A stretch of DNA of 64,000 nucleotides from NCBI GenBank assembly GCA_012728895.1, contig JAAYEG010000017.1, positions 1-64,000 on the forward strand, read 5' to 3'. A program made the position numbers and the translations under genes. The notes beneath the pieces are model-generated. The model made no database searches and had not been told where the DNA came from. It was given only the letters and a program-made list of their open reading frames with translations. Of this stretch, positions 8,648 through 16,069 are shown piece by piece (the first letter of the stretch is position 1; each line of letters begins with the position of its first letter). The DNA comes from Methanospirillum sp. (lineage in GTDB: Archaea > Halobacteriota > Methanomicrobia > Methanomicrobiales > Methanospirillaceae).

Positions 8648-9852
8648 CCGCGTCCGAGGGTCGCGTGTGCACGGGCGAGGTGGCGGGCCGCGAGGGCGGC
8701 GAGGAGGGAGAGCTCCCCCGCCAGCACGCCGGCCGCCACGATCTCGGCGAATGCCCGTGCATGCTCCCCCGGCGGGTTCCCGCCCCCGGCCACGCCGAGC
8801 AGGGCGAGGCACTCTGCCTGGGTCTCTATCGCGGTTCCCCCGCCGACCGTGCCGAGCGGCAGGGCGGGGAGTGTGACCGCGACGTAGACGCCGCCGGGGA
8901 CCGGTTCCACGGTCGTGATTGCGAGGGAGCCCTCGACCACGTGCGCGGGGTCCTGGCCACAGGCGATGAAGAGGGCCGCCACCACGTTCGCCGCGTGGGC
9001 GTTGAACCCCAGGGCGCCTGCGCGGGCCGAACCGACCAGGTTCTTGCGGGTGTTCACCTCCACCAGGCTCGCCGCGTCGGTCTTCAGGACGTCGTGGACC
9101 AGGTCCCCGGAGAGCTGCACGCCCGCCGCGACCGAGCGCCCACGGCCCGCCACCGCGTTCACGGCGGCCGGTTTCTTGTCCGTGCAGAGGTTGCCCGAGG
9201 TTGCGACCAGCCGTGCCCCCGTCGCGCTCTCTATCACGGCGCTCGCGGCCTCGGAGGCGATCGTGACCATGTTCATGCCCATCGCGTCCCCTGTCGTGAA
9301 CGCCAGCCGGACGTGGACCGAGGTCCCGGCGACCGAGCAGTCCGCCCCCACGAGCCGCCCGTGGCGCGTGGTCGCGTCGGCCGCCTCCTGCAGCTCGGGC
9401 AGGTGCCCCTCGACCCAGCGGACGACCTCGGCCGCGTGGGCGACCGACCGCGCCGCGAAGACCGGCGCGCGGGTCATCCGGTCGGCCAGGATCCGGCACT
9501 CGGCCCCGCCGGCCCGGGTGATGACGGAGGCCCCGCGGTTCACCGAGGCGACGAGTGCCCCCTCGGTGGTCGCCAGCGGGAGCCAGACCTCGCGGTCGAC
9601 GTGCTCCCCCCTGACACGGAGCGGGCCGGCGACCCCGACCGGGACCTGCACCGCGCCGATCATGTTCTCGCAGTTCCGCCGCGTCGCCCGTTCGGGCGAG
9701 ATCCCGTAGGCGCCGAGCGCGTGGAGTGAGACCCCGGTCTCCTCCTCGATGAACGCGCGGCGGACCGCCACGGCCTGTTTCGCGGGTAGCGACTGCTCGA
9801 GGGAATAGAGTTTAAGCGTGCCGCTCCGAAGTCTCTCAAGGTACCCGTCCAT
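8644..9852 (-). CDS. hmgA: HMG-CoA reductase, class I
   Basis: A 402-aa NADPH-dependent 3-hydroxy-3-methylglutaryl-CoA reductase making mevalonate for archaeal isoprenoid lipids. Family signatures are easily read: ENMIGAVQVPVGVAGPL, the catalytic Glu in TTEGALVASVNRG, DAMGMNMVTIAS, the catalytic Lys in DKKPAAVNA, GQDPAHVVEGS, GTVGGGT and a C-terminal HLARAH with the catalytic His. It is the soluble archaeal form, without membrane segments. It lies convergent to rimI and divergent from the Trm5-like gene, with only 32 bases between start codons, so the two promoters must overlap. Confidence 0.96.
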   Translation of the reverse strand: MDGYLERLRSGTLKLYSLEQSLPAKQAVAVRRAFIEEETGVSLHALGAYGISPERATRRNCENMIGAVQVPVGVAGPLRVRGEHVDREVWLPLATTEGALVASVNRGASVITRAGGAECRILADRMTRAPVFAARSVAHAAEVVRWVEGHLPELQEAADATTRHGRLVGADCSVAGTSVHVRLAFTTGDAMGMNMVTIASEAASAVIESATGARLVATSGNLCTDKKPAAVNAVAGRGRSVAAGVQLSGDLVHDVLKTDAASLVEVNTRKNLVGSARAGALGFNAHAANVVAALFIACGQDPAHVVEGSLAITTVEPVPGGVYVAVTLPALPLGTVGGGTAIETQAECLALLGVAGGGNPPGEHARAFAEIVAAGVLAGELSLLAALAARHLARAHATLGRG

Positions 9853-9884
9853 ACCGGAGTAATGGTCGGCGGAGATGATGAGAG

Positions 9885-10814
9885 ATGTGGGAGGTCGAGC
9901 AGTGGGGGATCGCCGTGCCGCGCGACCAGGGCGAGGTCGTCCGCCGACAACTTCTCGACGCCGGCCTCCTCGATCGCTCCCTGAGGGTCCGGGCCGGGGA
10001 GGACCGGCTCTGGCTCCCGGTCACCGGGCCCGTCGAAGGGGCGGTCAGGACGCGCTTTTTCGCGCGGGCGCCGGCACCGGAGATCCCGCGGCACGAGATG
10101 GTGGGGCAGATCGCGATCCTGCCCGTTGACGACGAGGAGGAGGCCACCCGCCTTCTCGCGGCGCGCCCGTCGATTCGGACCGTGCTCGTCCCGGAGGGAA
10201 ACGTCGAGGGACGGTTCAGGACGCGCCGGTTCCGGGTGCTGGCGGGAGAGGAGTCAACGGCGACGGAGATCCGGGAACACGGCCTGGTCTTCCGGGTCGA
10301 CCTCTCCGAGGTCTACTATTCGGCCCGGCTCGCGACCGAGCGGAAGCGCCTGACGGACCTCGTCGCGCCGGGGGAGCGGGTCCTCGACATGTTCGCCGGG
10401 GCCGGGCCGTTCGCGATCGCGCTCGCGCGGAGGGCGGGGTTTGTCGCGGCCTGCGACGTCAACCCGGCCGCTGTGGCGGCGCTGATCGAGAACTGCCGGC
10501 GGAACCGGACCCACAATGTGCTCCCTGTGCTGGCCGACGCGGCCCGGCTGCCGGGAGTGCTATCGCGGCCCTTCGACCGGGTGGTCATGAACCTCCCTCT
10601 CTCGCCGCTCCCGTTCCTCCCCGCGGCGTTCGCCCTCTGCCGGCCCGGCGGGACGATCCACCTCTACCACCTCCAGGCCTCGCGTGGCGAGGCCCTGCCC
10701 GCGTTCGCGCCGTTCCCGGTCGACGGCGTGGTCGAGAGCCGGGTCCGCTCGTACTCGCCGGGTCGGTGGCATGCGGTCTACGACATCACTGTCGGGCGCG
10801 AGACCGTCTCCTGA
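9885..10814 (+). CDS. Trm5-like tRNA (guanine-N1) methyltransferase
   Basis: A 309-aa class I SAM methyltransferase of the Trm5/TYW2 group. The N-terminal part (about 1-120) resembles the Trm5 recognition domains. FRVDLSEVYYSARLATERKR precedes the SAM-binding VLDMFAGAGPFAIALA (about 168-183). DVNPAAVAALIENCRRN follows, and the active-site motif is MNLP (about 229-232). The expected activity is m1G37 formation on tRNA; a wybutosine-pathway role is an alternative for paralogues of this family. Divergent from hmgA. Confidence 0.85.
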   Translation: MWEVEQWGIAVPRDQGEVVRRQLLDAGLLDRSLRVRAGEDRLWLPVTGPVEGAVRTRFFARAPAPEIPRHEMVGQIAILPVDDEEEATRLLAARPSIRTVLVPEGNVEGRFRTRRFRVLAGEESTATEIREHGLVFRVDLSEVYYSARLATERKRLTDLVAPGERVLDMFAGAGPFAIALARRAGFVAACDVNPAAVAALIENCRRNRTHNVLPVLADAARLPGVLSRPFDRVVMNLPLSPLPFLPAAFALCRPGGTIHLYHLQASRGEALPAFAPFPVDGVVESRVRSYSPGRWHAVYDITVGRETVS

Positions 10815-10868
10815 CCGGGCGCCGGCCCGGGAGGTCCCGCGGGACCGGTGCGACGCGGACGGGGACGC

Positions 10869-11954
10869 TCAGGCGCCGTCGCCGAACGGGTCGACACGGT
10901 CGATCACGACCGGGCGGTGCTCCCGTTGGGCCGCCTCGCGCAGCTCGGTCACGCGGGGGACGTTCACGAGGCCGGCGAGCAGCACGACCACCCCGATTCG
11001 CCGGGAGTCCACGGGGTAGTCGCCCGAGCGGAGTTCGAACCCGCCGATCGTCCGGTCGAGCCAGCGCTGCACGGTCGAAAAGCCCTTCATCGAGAGCTCG
11101 CGCGACGGTCCCGCGACCAGCAGCAGGGCCTTCCGTGCGCCGGTCAGGTCGCACGGCACCGAGACCTCCTCGTACACGGCCTTCTTCGCGAGCTCGACGA
11201 TCCTGGTCGCCCCGTCGAACGGGTCGGACCGGGAGACGAACGGGAGCCGCCGGCCGATCAGCCGTTCGAGCCAGTGCTCGGGGAGCGGCTCGAAGGCGTA
11301 CCCGACCACGGCGAAACCCTGCCCTGAAAGCGTCCCGAGCACCTCGCCCGCGTCGACCACGACCTCACCGACCTGTCCCCCGAACTCGCCGGCCCGGAGG
11401 AGAAGGCCGATCCGGCGGGCGGCCTCGGCGTTCAGGGCCGCGTAGAGGGAGGGGGAGGGATCGCGCTCTCCGGCCGGCCGACGGGTTGCGAAGTTATCGT
11501 TGTCGAAGAGCAGGACCGCGTCTGCCCGGGGCAGGAGGGCGTCGAGGGCGTCCCCGGCCCGGGCCGCGATCCGCTCACCCTCGGACCGCTGCGGGAGGGC
11601 GGCGAAGACGAGGACGGGCTCGGCGAACCCCTCCCTGAGCGCGTCCACGAGCGCCGGCGCGAGCGCCCCCGACTCGCCGCCGACCCCGACGCAGAGCAGG
11701 AGCGCGTCGACGCCCGAGGCGTCCTGCCGCTTGAGGTGGTACAGCACCTGCTCGAGGTCGATCGCACCCGCACCGAGAGGTGGGAAATAGAGACGGTCCT
11801 CTCCCGGCAGGGAGGAGAGCTGCCGGAGGGAGTGCGCGTCCGTGTCGATCGCGGCTGCCTCCACGCAGGAGACCCGGCCCGACCGGTCCGTCCGGTAGAG
11901 CGCATCCACGAGCCGCCCACCCGCGCCACCAAGACCGATCGCGAGAACCCTCAT
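10869..11954 (-). CDS. Tubulin/FtsZ superfamily protein, CetZ-like and divergent
   Basis: A 361-aa protein with the FtsZ/CetZ N-terminal layout: a Rossmann-like start VLAIGLGGAGGRLVDAL (about residues 3-19), IDTDAHSL, then GVGGESGALA (about 90-99) where FtsZ carries the GGGTGSG GTP signature, and LLFDNDNF near the position of the sugar-binding NDNF segment. The signature is degenerate (Thr replaced by Glu), so GTP hydrolysis is uncertain. CetZ proteins affect cell shape in haloarchaea; the role here is inferred. The start is ATG 11954 with GGGGAGG directly upstream and an AAATAGTAC box further up. It is downstream of frhB but separated by a T-rich terminator. Confidence 0.75.
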   Translation of the reverse strand: MRVLAIGLGGAGGRLVDALYRTDRSGRVSCVEAAAIDTDAHSLRQLSSLPGEDRLYFPPLGAGAIDLEQVLYHLKRQDASGVDALLLCVGVGGESGALAPALVDALREGFAEPVLVFAALPQRSEGERIAARAGDALDALLPRADAVLLFDNDNFATRRPAGERDPSPSLYAALNAEAARRIGLLLRAGEFGGQVGEVVVDAGEVLGTLSGQGFAVVGYAFEPLPEHWLERLIGRRLPFVSRSDPFDGATRIVELAKKAVYEEVSVPCDLTGARKALLLVAGPSRELSMKGFSTVQRWLDRTIGGFELRSGDYPVDSRRIGVVVLLAGLVNVPRVTELREAAQREHRPVVIDRVDPFGDGA

Positions 11955-12028
11955 GCCTCCCCGGGAGTACTATTTGAAGAACCGACCGGATATGTCCATC
12001 GCCGCGCGGAGGGGATTGCAACGGGTCC

Positions 12029-12042
12029 GGAAAAAAGGGTGG
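12029..12042 (-). terminator. T-rich terminator after frhB
   Basis: On the minus strand just after the frhB stop the sequence reads ACCCTTTTTTCCGG. A run of six T in otherwise GC-rich DNA fits archaeal U-tract termination and closes the hydrogenase operon. Confidence 0.55.
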
Positions 12043-12045
12043 AGT

Positions 12046-12921
12046 TCAGATATAGGGGTTCCGCAGGCCCTTGCCGACGCCGAAGCTGCTCCTCTCCTCG
12101 ATGGTCTTGCGGTTCTTGGTGATCTTCTCGGTCGCGAGCTTCGTGACGAGCTCGATGCCGGGCTTGACCTCCTCGATCGGCTTCGTCTCGAAGCAGCCGG
12201 CGGCCATCGCCTTCGACCAGATGTCCGTACCCTTCTTGGAACGGACGAAGACCGTCGACCAGCCATCGGGGGTACCGACCGAGCCGGTCGAGATGTCGGC
12301 GAGGTTCGCCACGTAGTCGAGGCAGACGTGGCAGCCGGGCTGCTCGTACTTGTGCGTGATCTTCAGCGGGAGCTGGACCACCGCACCGCGCTCGGTGTAG
12401 ACCCAGAACTTGCCCTTGCCGATGTCGAGCTTGGTCACGTTCTCAAGCTTGGTGTTGGCGTGGTCCTCGACGAGCTGGACGATCGACTGGTACGGGAAGT
12501 TCTCCATGCAGAAGATCCCGATCGCGAGCGCGATCTTGTCGGGGACGTCCCGCAGGCCGACCGGGTAGAGCTGGCCCTTCCGGACCGCCTGCATCTGGCA
12601 GGGCGTCCCGACGATCCCGACCCTGTCCAGGCCGTACGAGCGGGTCGCCTCCTTGATGAACGAGACGTTCGGGCTGATGTTGTACTTCGTGCCGCGCGCG
12701 GCGTAGAGCTCGGCAACCGAGGTTGCCACCATCGGGCGCGGGCGCCACGGTTCGTCGCCGGGCCCTGCCACGATCGCACCGTCGATGATCCCCTCTTCGA
12801 GCGCGAACGCGAAGAGCTGGGTGACGATGCCGCCGTCCTGCGATCCCGCGAGAATTGCACGGTTGGTGCTGCGTGCGGCGACGCAGGACGAGTAATTGCC
12901 AAGGAAGTTGTCCTGAACCAT
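12046..12921 (-). CDS. frhB: F420-reducing hydrogenase, beta subunit
   Basis: The 291-aa flavin- and FeS-containing subunit that passes electrons from the hydrogenase to coenzyme F420. The N-terminus (MVQDNFLGNYSSCVAARS) leads to the conserved SQDGGIVTQLFAFALE, ATRSYGLDRVGIVGTPCQ, IGIFCMENFPY and GCHVCLDYVANLADIS, with the Cys ligands expected for the FrhB/FpoF family. Start ATG 12921 has GAGGTGAGG just upstream; a GTG at 12930 is possible. It is the last gene of frhADGB, 10 bases after frhG. Confidence 0.96.
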   Translation of the reverse strand: MVQDNFLGNYSSCVAARSTNRAILAGSQDGGIVTQLFAFALEEGIIDGAIVAGPGDEPWRPRPMVATSVAELYAARGTKYNISPNVSFIKEATRSYGLDRVGIVGTPCQMQAVRKGQLYPVGLRDVPDKIALAIGIFCMENFPYQSIVQLVEDHANTKLENVTKLDIGKGKFWVYTERGAVVQLPLKITHKYEQPGCHVCLDYVANLADISTGSVGTPDGWSTVFVRSKKGTDIWSKAMAAGCFETKPIEEVKPGIELVTKLATEKITKNRKTIEERSSFGVGKGLRNPYI

Positions 12922-12931
12922 GGTCCTCACC

Positions 12932-13942
12932 TCAGGGCGCCATCGCGGCGTCGATCGTCTCCATGATGCTCTCGTACTGGTTCACCACGTCGAAGCTGAA
13001 CCAGCTCCGGGGGCACTGGTTGTAGCAGGCACCGCACTTGATGCAGAGGTCGCGCTGGCCCTGGGGCTTGCCGTACTCGTGCGTGATCGCGCGGACGGGG
13101 CAGGCGGCAGCGCACGCGCCGCACCCGATACAGAGCCCCTGGTCGATGACATCGTACATCAGGTCGCAGAAGCACGCTTCCGTGCCGCGCTTCGACAGCA
13201 TCATCAGCGGTTTCAGGTACGCCTCTGCGAGGGCCTTCTGGTCGTCGCTGCCCTTGAGGAGCAGGTACGCCGCCACGCAGACATTCTTGATCAGCTGCGG
13301 CGACGGACCGCACCCGGGGAGATAGACGTCGACATCGATGATGTCGCCGATCGGCAGGAACGCCTCGTGCTGGGGCTGGTTCTGCTGGCCCCCCCGGCAG
13401 AACCGGGTGATGTTTCCGTAGCAGGCGCACGAACCGAGCGCCACGACGATCTTCGACTTCTCTCTCGTCTGGCGGATCTCCTCGACGGAGATCTTGTCGT
13501 TGATGCAGACGGACCCCTCGACGAGCGCGACGTCCATCTCGGGGATGTGGCGCACGTCCGCCAGGGTCAGGTCGTAGACCCAGTCGACATACTTGTCGAG
13601 CAGGGTCAGGAGCCCCGCGTAGTTATCAGCTATCGCGACCTCGCAGCCCGTGCATCCGCTCATGTGCACGTGGCCGGCGGTAATCTTGTCAGACACTGGT
13701 TTTGCCTCCTTTAATTCGTGTTGTGCCGTGTTCGTTTCCTTTATATCAGTGGGAACGGCAGATTTCTGCTCCTCCGCCACCGGTGCGCGTTCGACCGGCA
13801 CTGCTGCCGGACGCGGTGCCGCCGGTTCCTCCGGCGGTGCCGGCTCGGCCGGCACGTCCGGTATCGGGGCCATCGCCCCCCCGGTCTCGACCGTGATGTC
13901 CTTCTTCGCGAAGATGGCCAGAATCCGCTCCAAGAGTCCCAT
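12932..13942 (-). CDS. frhG: F420-reducing hydrogenase, gamma (small) subunit, possible long N-terminus
   Basis: The small subunit carrying the FeS relay. The core starts at SDKITAGHVHMSGCTGCE and includes LPGCGPSPQ for the proximal cluster and two ferredoxin motifs, CIGCGACAAACP and CIKCGACYNQCP. The frame stays open upstream to ATG 13942, adding 82 residues: an amphipathic MGLLERILAIFAKKD and then a Pro/Ala/Glu-rich stretch. A second start, GTG at 13696, has a textbook AGGAGG (13705-13710) eight bases upstream and gives a normal-length 254-aa protein. A GGAG also precedes 13942. Both forms may be made. The N-terminal part overlaps the frhD tail out of frame (13746-13942). Confidence 0.9.
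   Translation of the reverse strand: MGLLERILAIFAKKDITVETGGAMAPIPDVPAEPAPPEEPAAPRPAAVPVERAPVAEEQKSAVPTDIKETNTAQHELKEAKPVSDKITAGHVHMSGCTGCEVAIADNYAGLLTLLDKYVDWVYDLTLADVRHIPEMDVALVEGSVCINDKISVEEIRQTREKSKIVVALGSCACYGNITRFCRGGQQNQPQHEAFLPIGDIIDVDVYLPGCGPSPQLIKNVCVAAYLLLKGSDDQKALAEAYLKPLMMLSKRGTEACFCDLMYDVIDQGLCIGCGACAAACPVRAITHEYGKPQGQRDLCIKCGACYNQCPRSWFSFDVVNQYESIMETIDAAMAP
13697..13712 (-). promoter_or_regulatory. Internal Shine-Dalgarno for a short FrhG start
   Basis: AAAGGAGG at 13705-13712 on the minus strand, eight bases before GTG 13696, inside the long frhG frame. The match to the 16S anti-SD core is far stronger than at most starts in this window and supports initiation at VSDKITAGH. 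Confidence 0.65.
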
Positions 13943-14402
13943 TCTCGACTCCGATCTCTCTGAGGATGAATGACACCGTCCCCGGTATCGCAGCACGGAC
14001 CGCTTCAGTGAGCCCAATCTCGAACTCGGGGGCGCTGACATGTCCGGGCTGACACCCGATGATCGTGATCTCGATCCGGTCCTTGATCCGCTGCAGGGGC
14101 TCCGCGAGGTCCCACGAGTGGGCGTCGCGGTAGGCCCCCGGGGGCAGATCCTCGACCTTCAGACGCGCGAGGGTGCCGGGTTCGGCTCCGAAGTCCGCGC
14201 AGTCGACGATGATCAGCCGCTCGGTGACCTCGGGATCGAGCAGGGTGAAGACGAAATGGGGGCCGCCGAGCCCGGCGTCGATCACCTTGACGTCGTCGGG
14301 CAGCTCGACCTCCTGCAGCGCCTCGATCACGGCCGGGCCGAAGCCGTCGTCCGCGAAGAGAGGGTTGCCACACCCCGCCACCACGATCTTGGGGAACAGC
14401 AT
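13746..14402 (-). CDS. frhD: F420-reducing hydrogenase maturation protease
   Basis: A HybD/HyaD-type endopeptidase that trims the C-terminus of FrhA after Ni insertion. Motifs are VVAGCGNPLFADDGFGPAVIEAL, LLDPEVTERLIIVDCADFG, HSWDLAEPL and IIGCQPGHVS, covering the Ni-sensing acidic and His residues. The expected protein ends near ILREIGVEN (about residue 153). The frame has no stop there and continues about 65 residues as a Gly/Arg/Thr-rich tail to 13746, overlapping the frhG extension in another frame. The tail looks like overprinted sequence rather than a folded domain. ATG 14402 is used; GTG 14405 is adjacent. It follows frhA by about 10 bases. Confidence 0.9.
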   Translation of the reverse strand: MLFPKIVVAGCGNPLFADDGFGPAVIEALQEVELPDDVKVIDAGLGGPHFVFTLLDPEVTERLIIVDCADFGAEPGTLARLKVEDLPPGAYRDAHSWDLAEPLQRIKDRIEITIIGCQPGHVSAPEFEIGLTEAVRAAIPGTVSFILREIGVENGTLGADSGHLREEGHHGRDRGGDGPDTGRAGRAGTAGGTGGTASGSSAGRTRTGGGGAEICRSH

Positions 14403-14412
14403 CACCGGGCGC

Positions 14413-15780
14413 TCACTGGATCAGCTTCTCCGCCACGAGCCGGCGGTCCTCGTCCACGACGATCATGTGGGTCGCGCACGAGACGCACGGGTCGTAGCCG
14501 CGCATGATGACCTCGGCCAGCTGCCAGGGCGCACCGGTGAGGGCTCGGCTGCAGGTCGGGAAATTCCAGGTGGTGGGCACGAGCATCGAGTACTCCTGAA
14601 CCCGTCCGTCCTTGACCCGGCCCAGGTGCACGTCGCACCCGCGCGGGGCCTCGTTGGCCGCCCATCCGAGCGAACCGTCGCCCTGCGGGATCTCGTCCGC
14701 GAGGACCGGCGCCGAACAGTTCAGGGCGTCGCAGCACTCGATGATCTTGTAGAACGCATCCGGGAACTCCATCGACCGGGCGATCTGCTGGGCCATGGTG
14801 CCCTTCTCGTCGTAGCCCTTGAAAACCTGGAGACGCGCTCGGGGACCGACCTCGACGGGCTGGCCGTCGTAGAGCGGGACGCCGGTGCAGGCCTCCATCT
14901 GGGGCCAGGCCTTCGCGCCCTTCGGGGTCGTGCCGCCGATCGGGTACTCCGGGTAGTCGTCGGTGATCTCCATCTCGCCCATGTACCAGTCCCAGGGACG
15001 GGTCTCGTTCCAGCGGGCCGGGTCCCAGCGCGGGTTCTCGTCCAGGCTCGACGAGCCGTAGAGCGGGTCCGCTGCCATGTAACCCTGGTTGTGGTAACCC
15101 AGATCGTCGGGGATCGGGACCTGCATGCCGCCGACCTCGGCCCAGTCGCGCTTCTGGAAGTTCCGGAAGACCGCGATCATGAACTCCATGTGATCGCGGG
15201 CGAGCACGAGTCCCTCCTTGGCCAGGTCGTAGATCTTCGCCTTGGCGCGGGGCTGGAGGTTCTTGTACATGCCGCCGATCCGGGGGTTCGACGGGTGGAT
15301 GCACTCGCCGCCGGAGATCTCGCCGATGGTCTGGGCGATCTCGCGGATCCGCTGGATGCGCTTCGCGACCGACCGCACGGGTTCTTCGGGCGTGAACGGG
15401 TTGATCTTCACATCCGTCCCGGGGATGTACATGTCCGGGAGCGAGAGGATGTTGTGCAGGGCGTGCGAGTGAATGCGGTTGGCACACTGCAGGATCACGC
15501 GGAGCAGGTAGGCGTCGTCCGGGATGTAGACGCCCATCGAGGCCTCCATCGCCTCAATGCCGGCCAGGCAGTGGGCGATCGGGCAGATCCCGCAGACGCG
15601 GGACGCGATCTTCGGCACCTGCTCGGCGGTCTTGCCGACGGCGAGCTTCTCTACTCCGCGGACGGGCGTGATGGAGAGCCAGTCACCGCGCTCGATGATC
15701 CCCTGATCATCGACCTTCAAGACGAGCTTGGAGTGTCCCTCGTGTCGCGTGGTGGGGGATATCTCAATGACTTTCGACAA
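14413..15780 (-). CDS. frhA: F420-reducing hydrogenase, alpha (large, NiFe) subunit
   Basis: The 455-aa catalytic subunit binding the NiFe(CN)2CO centre. The N-terminal ligand pair is in RVCGICPIAHC (Cys63, Cys66). The C-terminal pair is in DPCVSCATHM (about Cys432, Cys435), followed by about 17 residues that FrhD should remove after the His. TRHEGHSKLVLKV near the start is typical of group 3a enzymes. Translation begins at a TTG (15780), with GAGGAG six bases upstream and no nearby in-frame ATG. It is the first gene of frhADGB and the cell's main link between H2 and F420H2 for methanogenesis. Confidence 0.97.
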   Translation of the reverse strand: MSKVIEISPTTRHEGHSKLVLKVDDQGIIERGDWLSITPVRGVEKLAVGKTAEQVPKIASRVCGICPIAHCLAGIEAMEASMGVYIPDDAYLLRVILQCANRIHSHALHNILSLPDMYIPGTDVKINPFTPEEPVRSVAKRIQRIREIAQTIGEISGGECIHPSNPRIGGMYKNLQPRAKAKIYDLAKEGLVLARDHMEFMIAVFRNFQKRDWAEVGGMQVPIPDDLGYHNQGYMAADPLYGSSSLDENPRWDPARWNETRPWDWYMGEMEITDDYPEYPIGGTTPKGAKAWPQMEACTGVPLYDGQPVEVGPRARLQVFKGYDEKGTMAQQIARSMEFPDAFYKIIECCDALNCSAPVLADEIPQGDGSLGWAANEAPRGCDVHLGRVKDGRVQEYSMLVPTTWNFPTCSRALTGAPWQLAEVIMRGYDPCVSCATHMIVVDEDRRLVAEKLIQ

Positions 15781-15830
15781 TTGAATCTCCTCGTTGAATT
15801 CGATGTTCGACAGCCGGTACAGGGTCTGAG

Positions 15831-15857
15831 CGATCGGCCGCTAGTAGAGGCCGATCG
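15831..15857 (-). promoter_or_regulatory. Hairpin at the frh transcription start/leader
   Basis: A perfect 9-base inverted repeat, CGATCGGCC and GGCCGATCG, separated by 9 bases. It begins about where transcription from the 15871-15883 TATA box should start, so it is either an operator over the start site or the first stem of the roughly 70-base frhA leader. Confidence 0.6.
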
Positions 15858-15870
15858 AGCGTACGGAATC

Positions 15871-15883
15871 GTATTTATTAACC
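15871..15883 (-). promoter_or_regulatory. frhADGB TATA box
   Basis: GGTTAATAAATAC on the minus strand, the best AT-rich box in this gap. It predicts transcription start near 15850 and a leader of about 70 bases, long for this window, where many genes look leaderless. Confidence 0.6.
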
Positions 15884-15915
15884 TGTACGGGCCTGGGATT
15901 TAACCTTTTACCCTG

Positions 15916-15936
15916 CCGGAGCCAGAGAGGCTCCGG
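15916..15936 (-). promoter_or_regulatory. Inverted repeat upstream of the frh TATA box
   Basis: CCGGAGCC and GGCTCCGG form a perfect 8-base stem around a 5-base loop, about 35-60 bases upstream of the TATA box. It could be an upstream regulator site or part of mptA termination. The position relative to the promoter favours the former, without proof. Confidence 0.45.
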
Positions 15937-15972
15937 TTTGCCGAACCGCGCGATATTTTCAGGTATAAGACG

Positions 15973-15980
15973 AAAAAAAA
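15973..15980 (-). terminator. Oligo-T terminator after mptA
   Basis: Eight consecutive T on the minus strand about 90 bases past the mptA stop, in GC-rich surroundings. This fits archaeal U-tract termination and separates mptA from frhADGB. Confidence 0.55.
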
Positions 15981-16069
15981 GAACAGCGGCCGGACTCGTG
16001 GTGTCGCAAGGGGAGGCAGTCCGCCGGACCGCCCTCCGGGAACAGGGACCTTCGGTCCGGGGTGCGCGT

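Noticed and set aside
9870-9895. C/D box sRNA (AGATGATGAGAG as C box)
   Set aside because: It coincides with overlapping start regions of hmgA and the Trm5-like gene, and no D box with guide spacing follows.
14173-15903. 576-aa plus-strand frame opposite frhA
   Set aside because: Shadow of the hydrogenase large subunit; low-complexity Asp/Arg/Leu composition and no start context.
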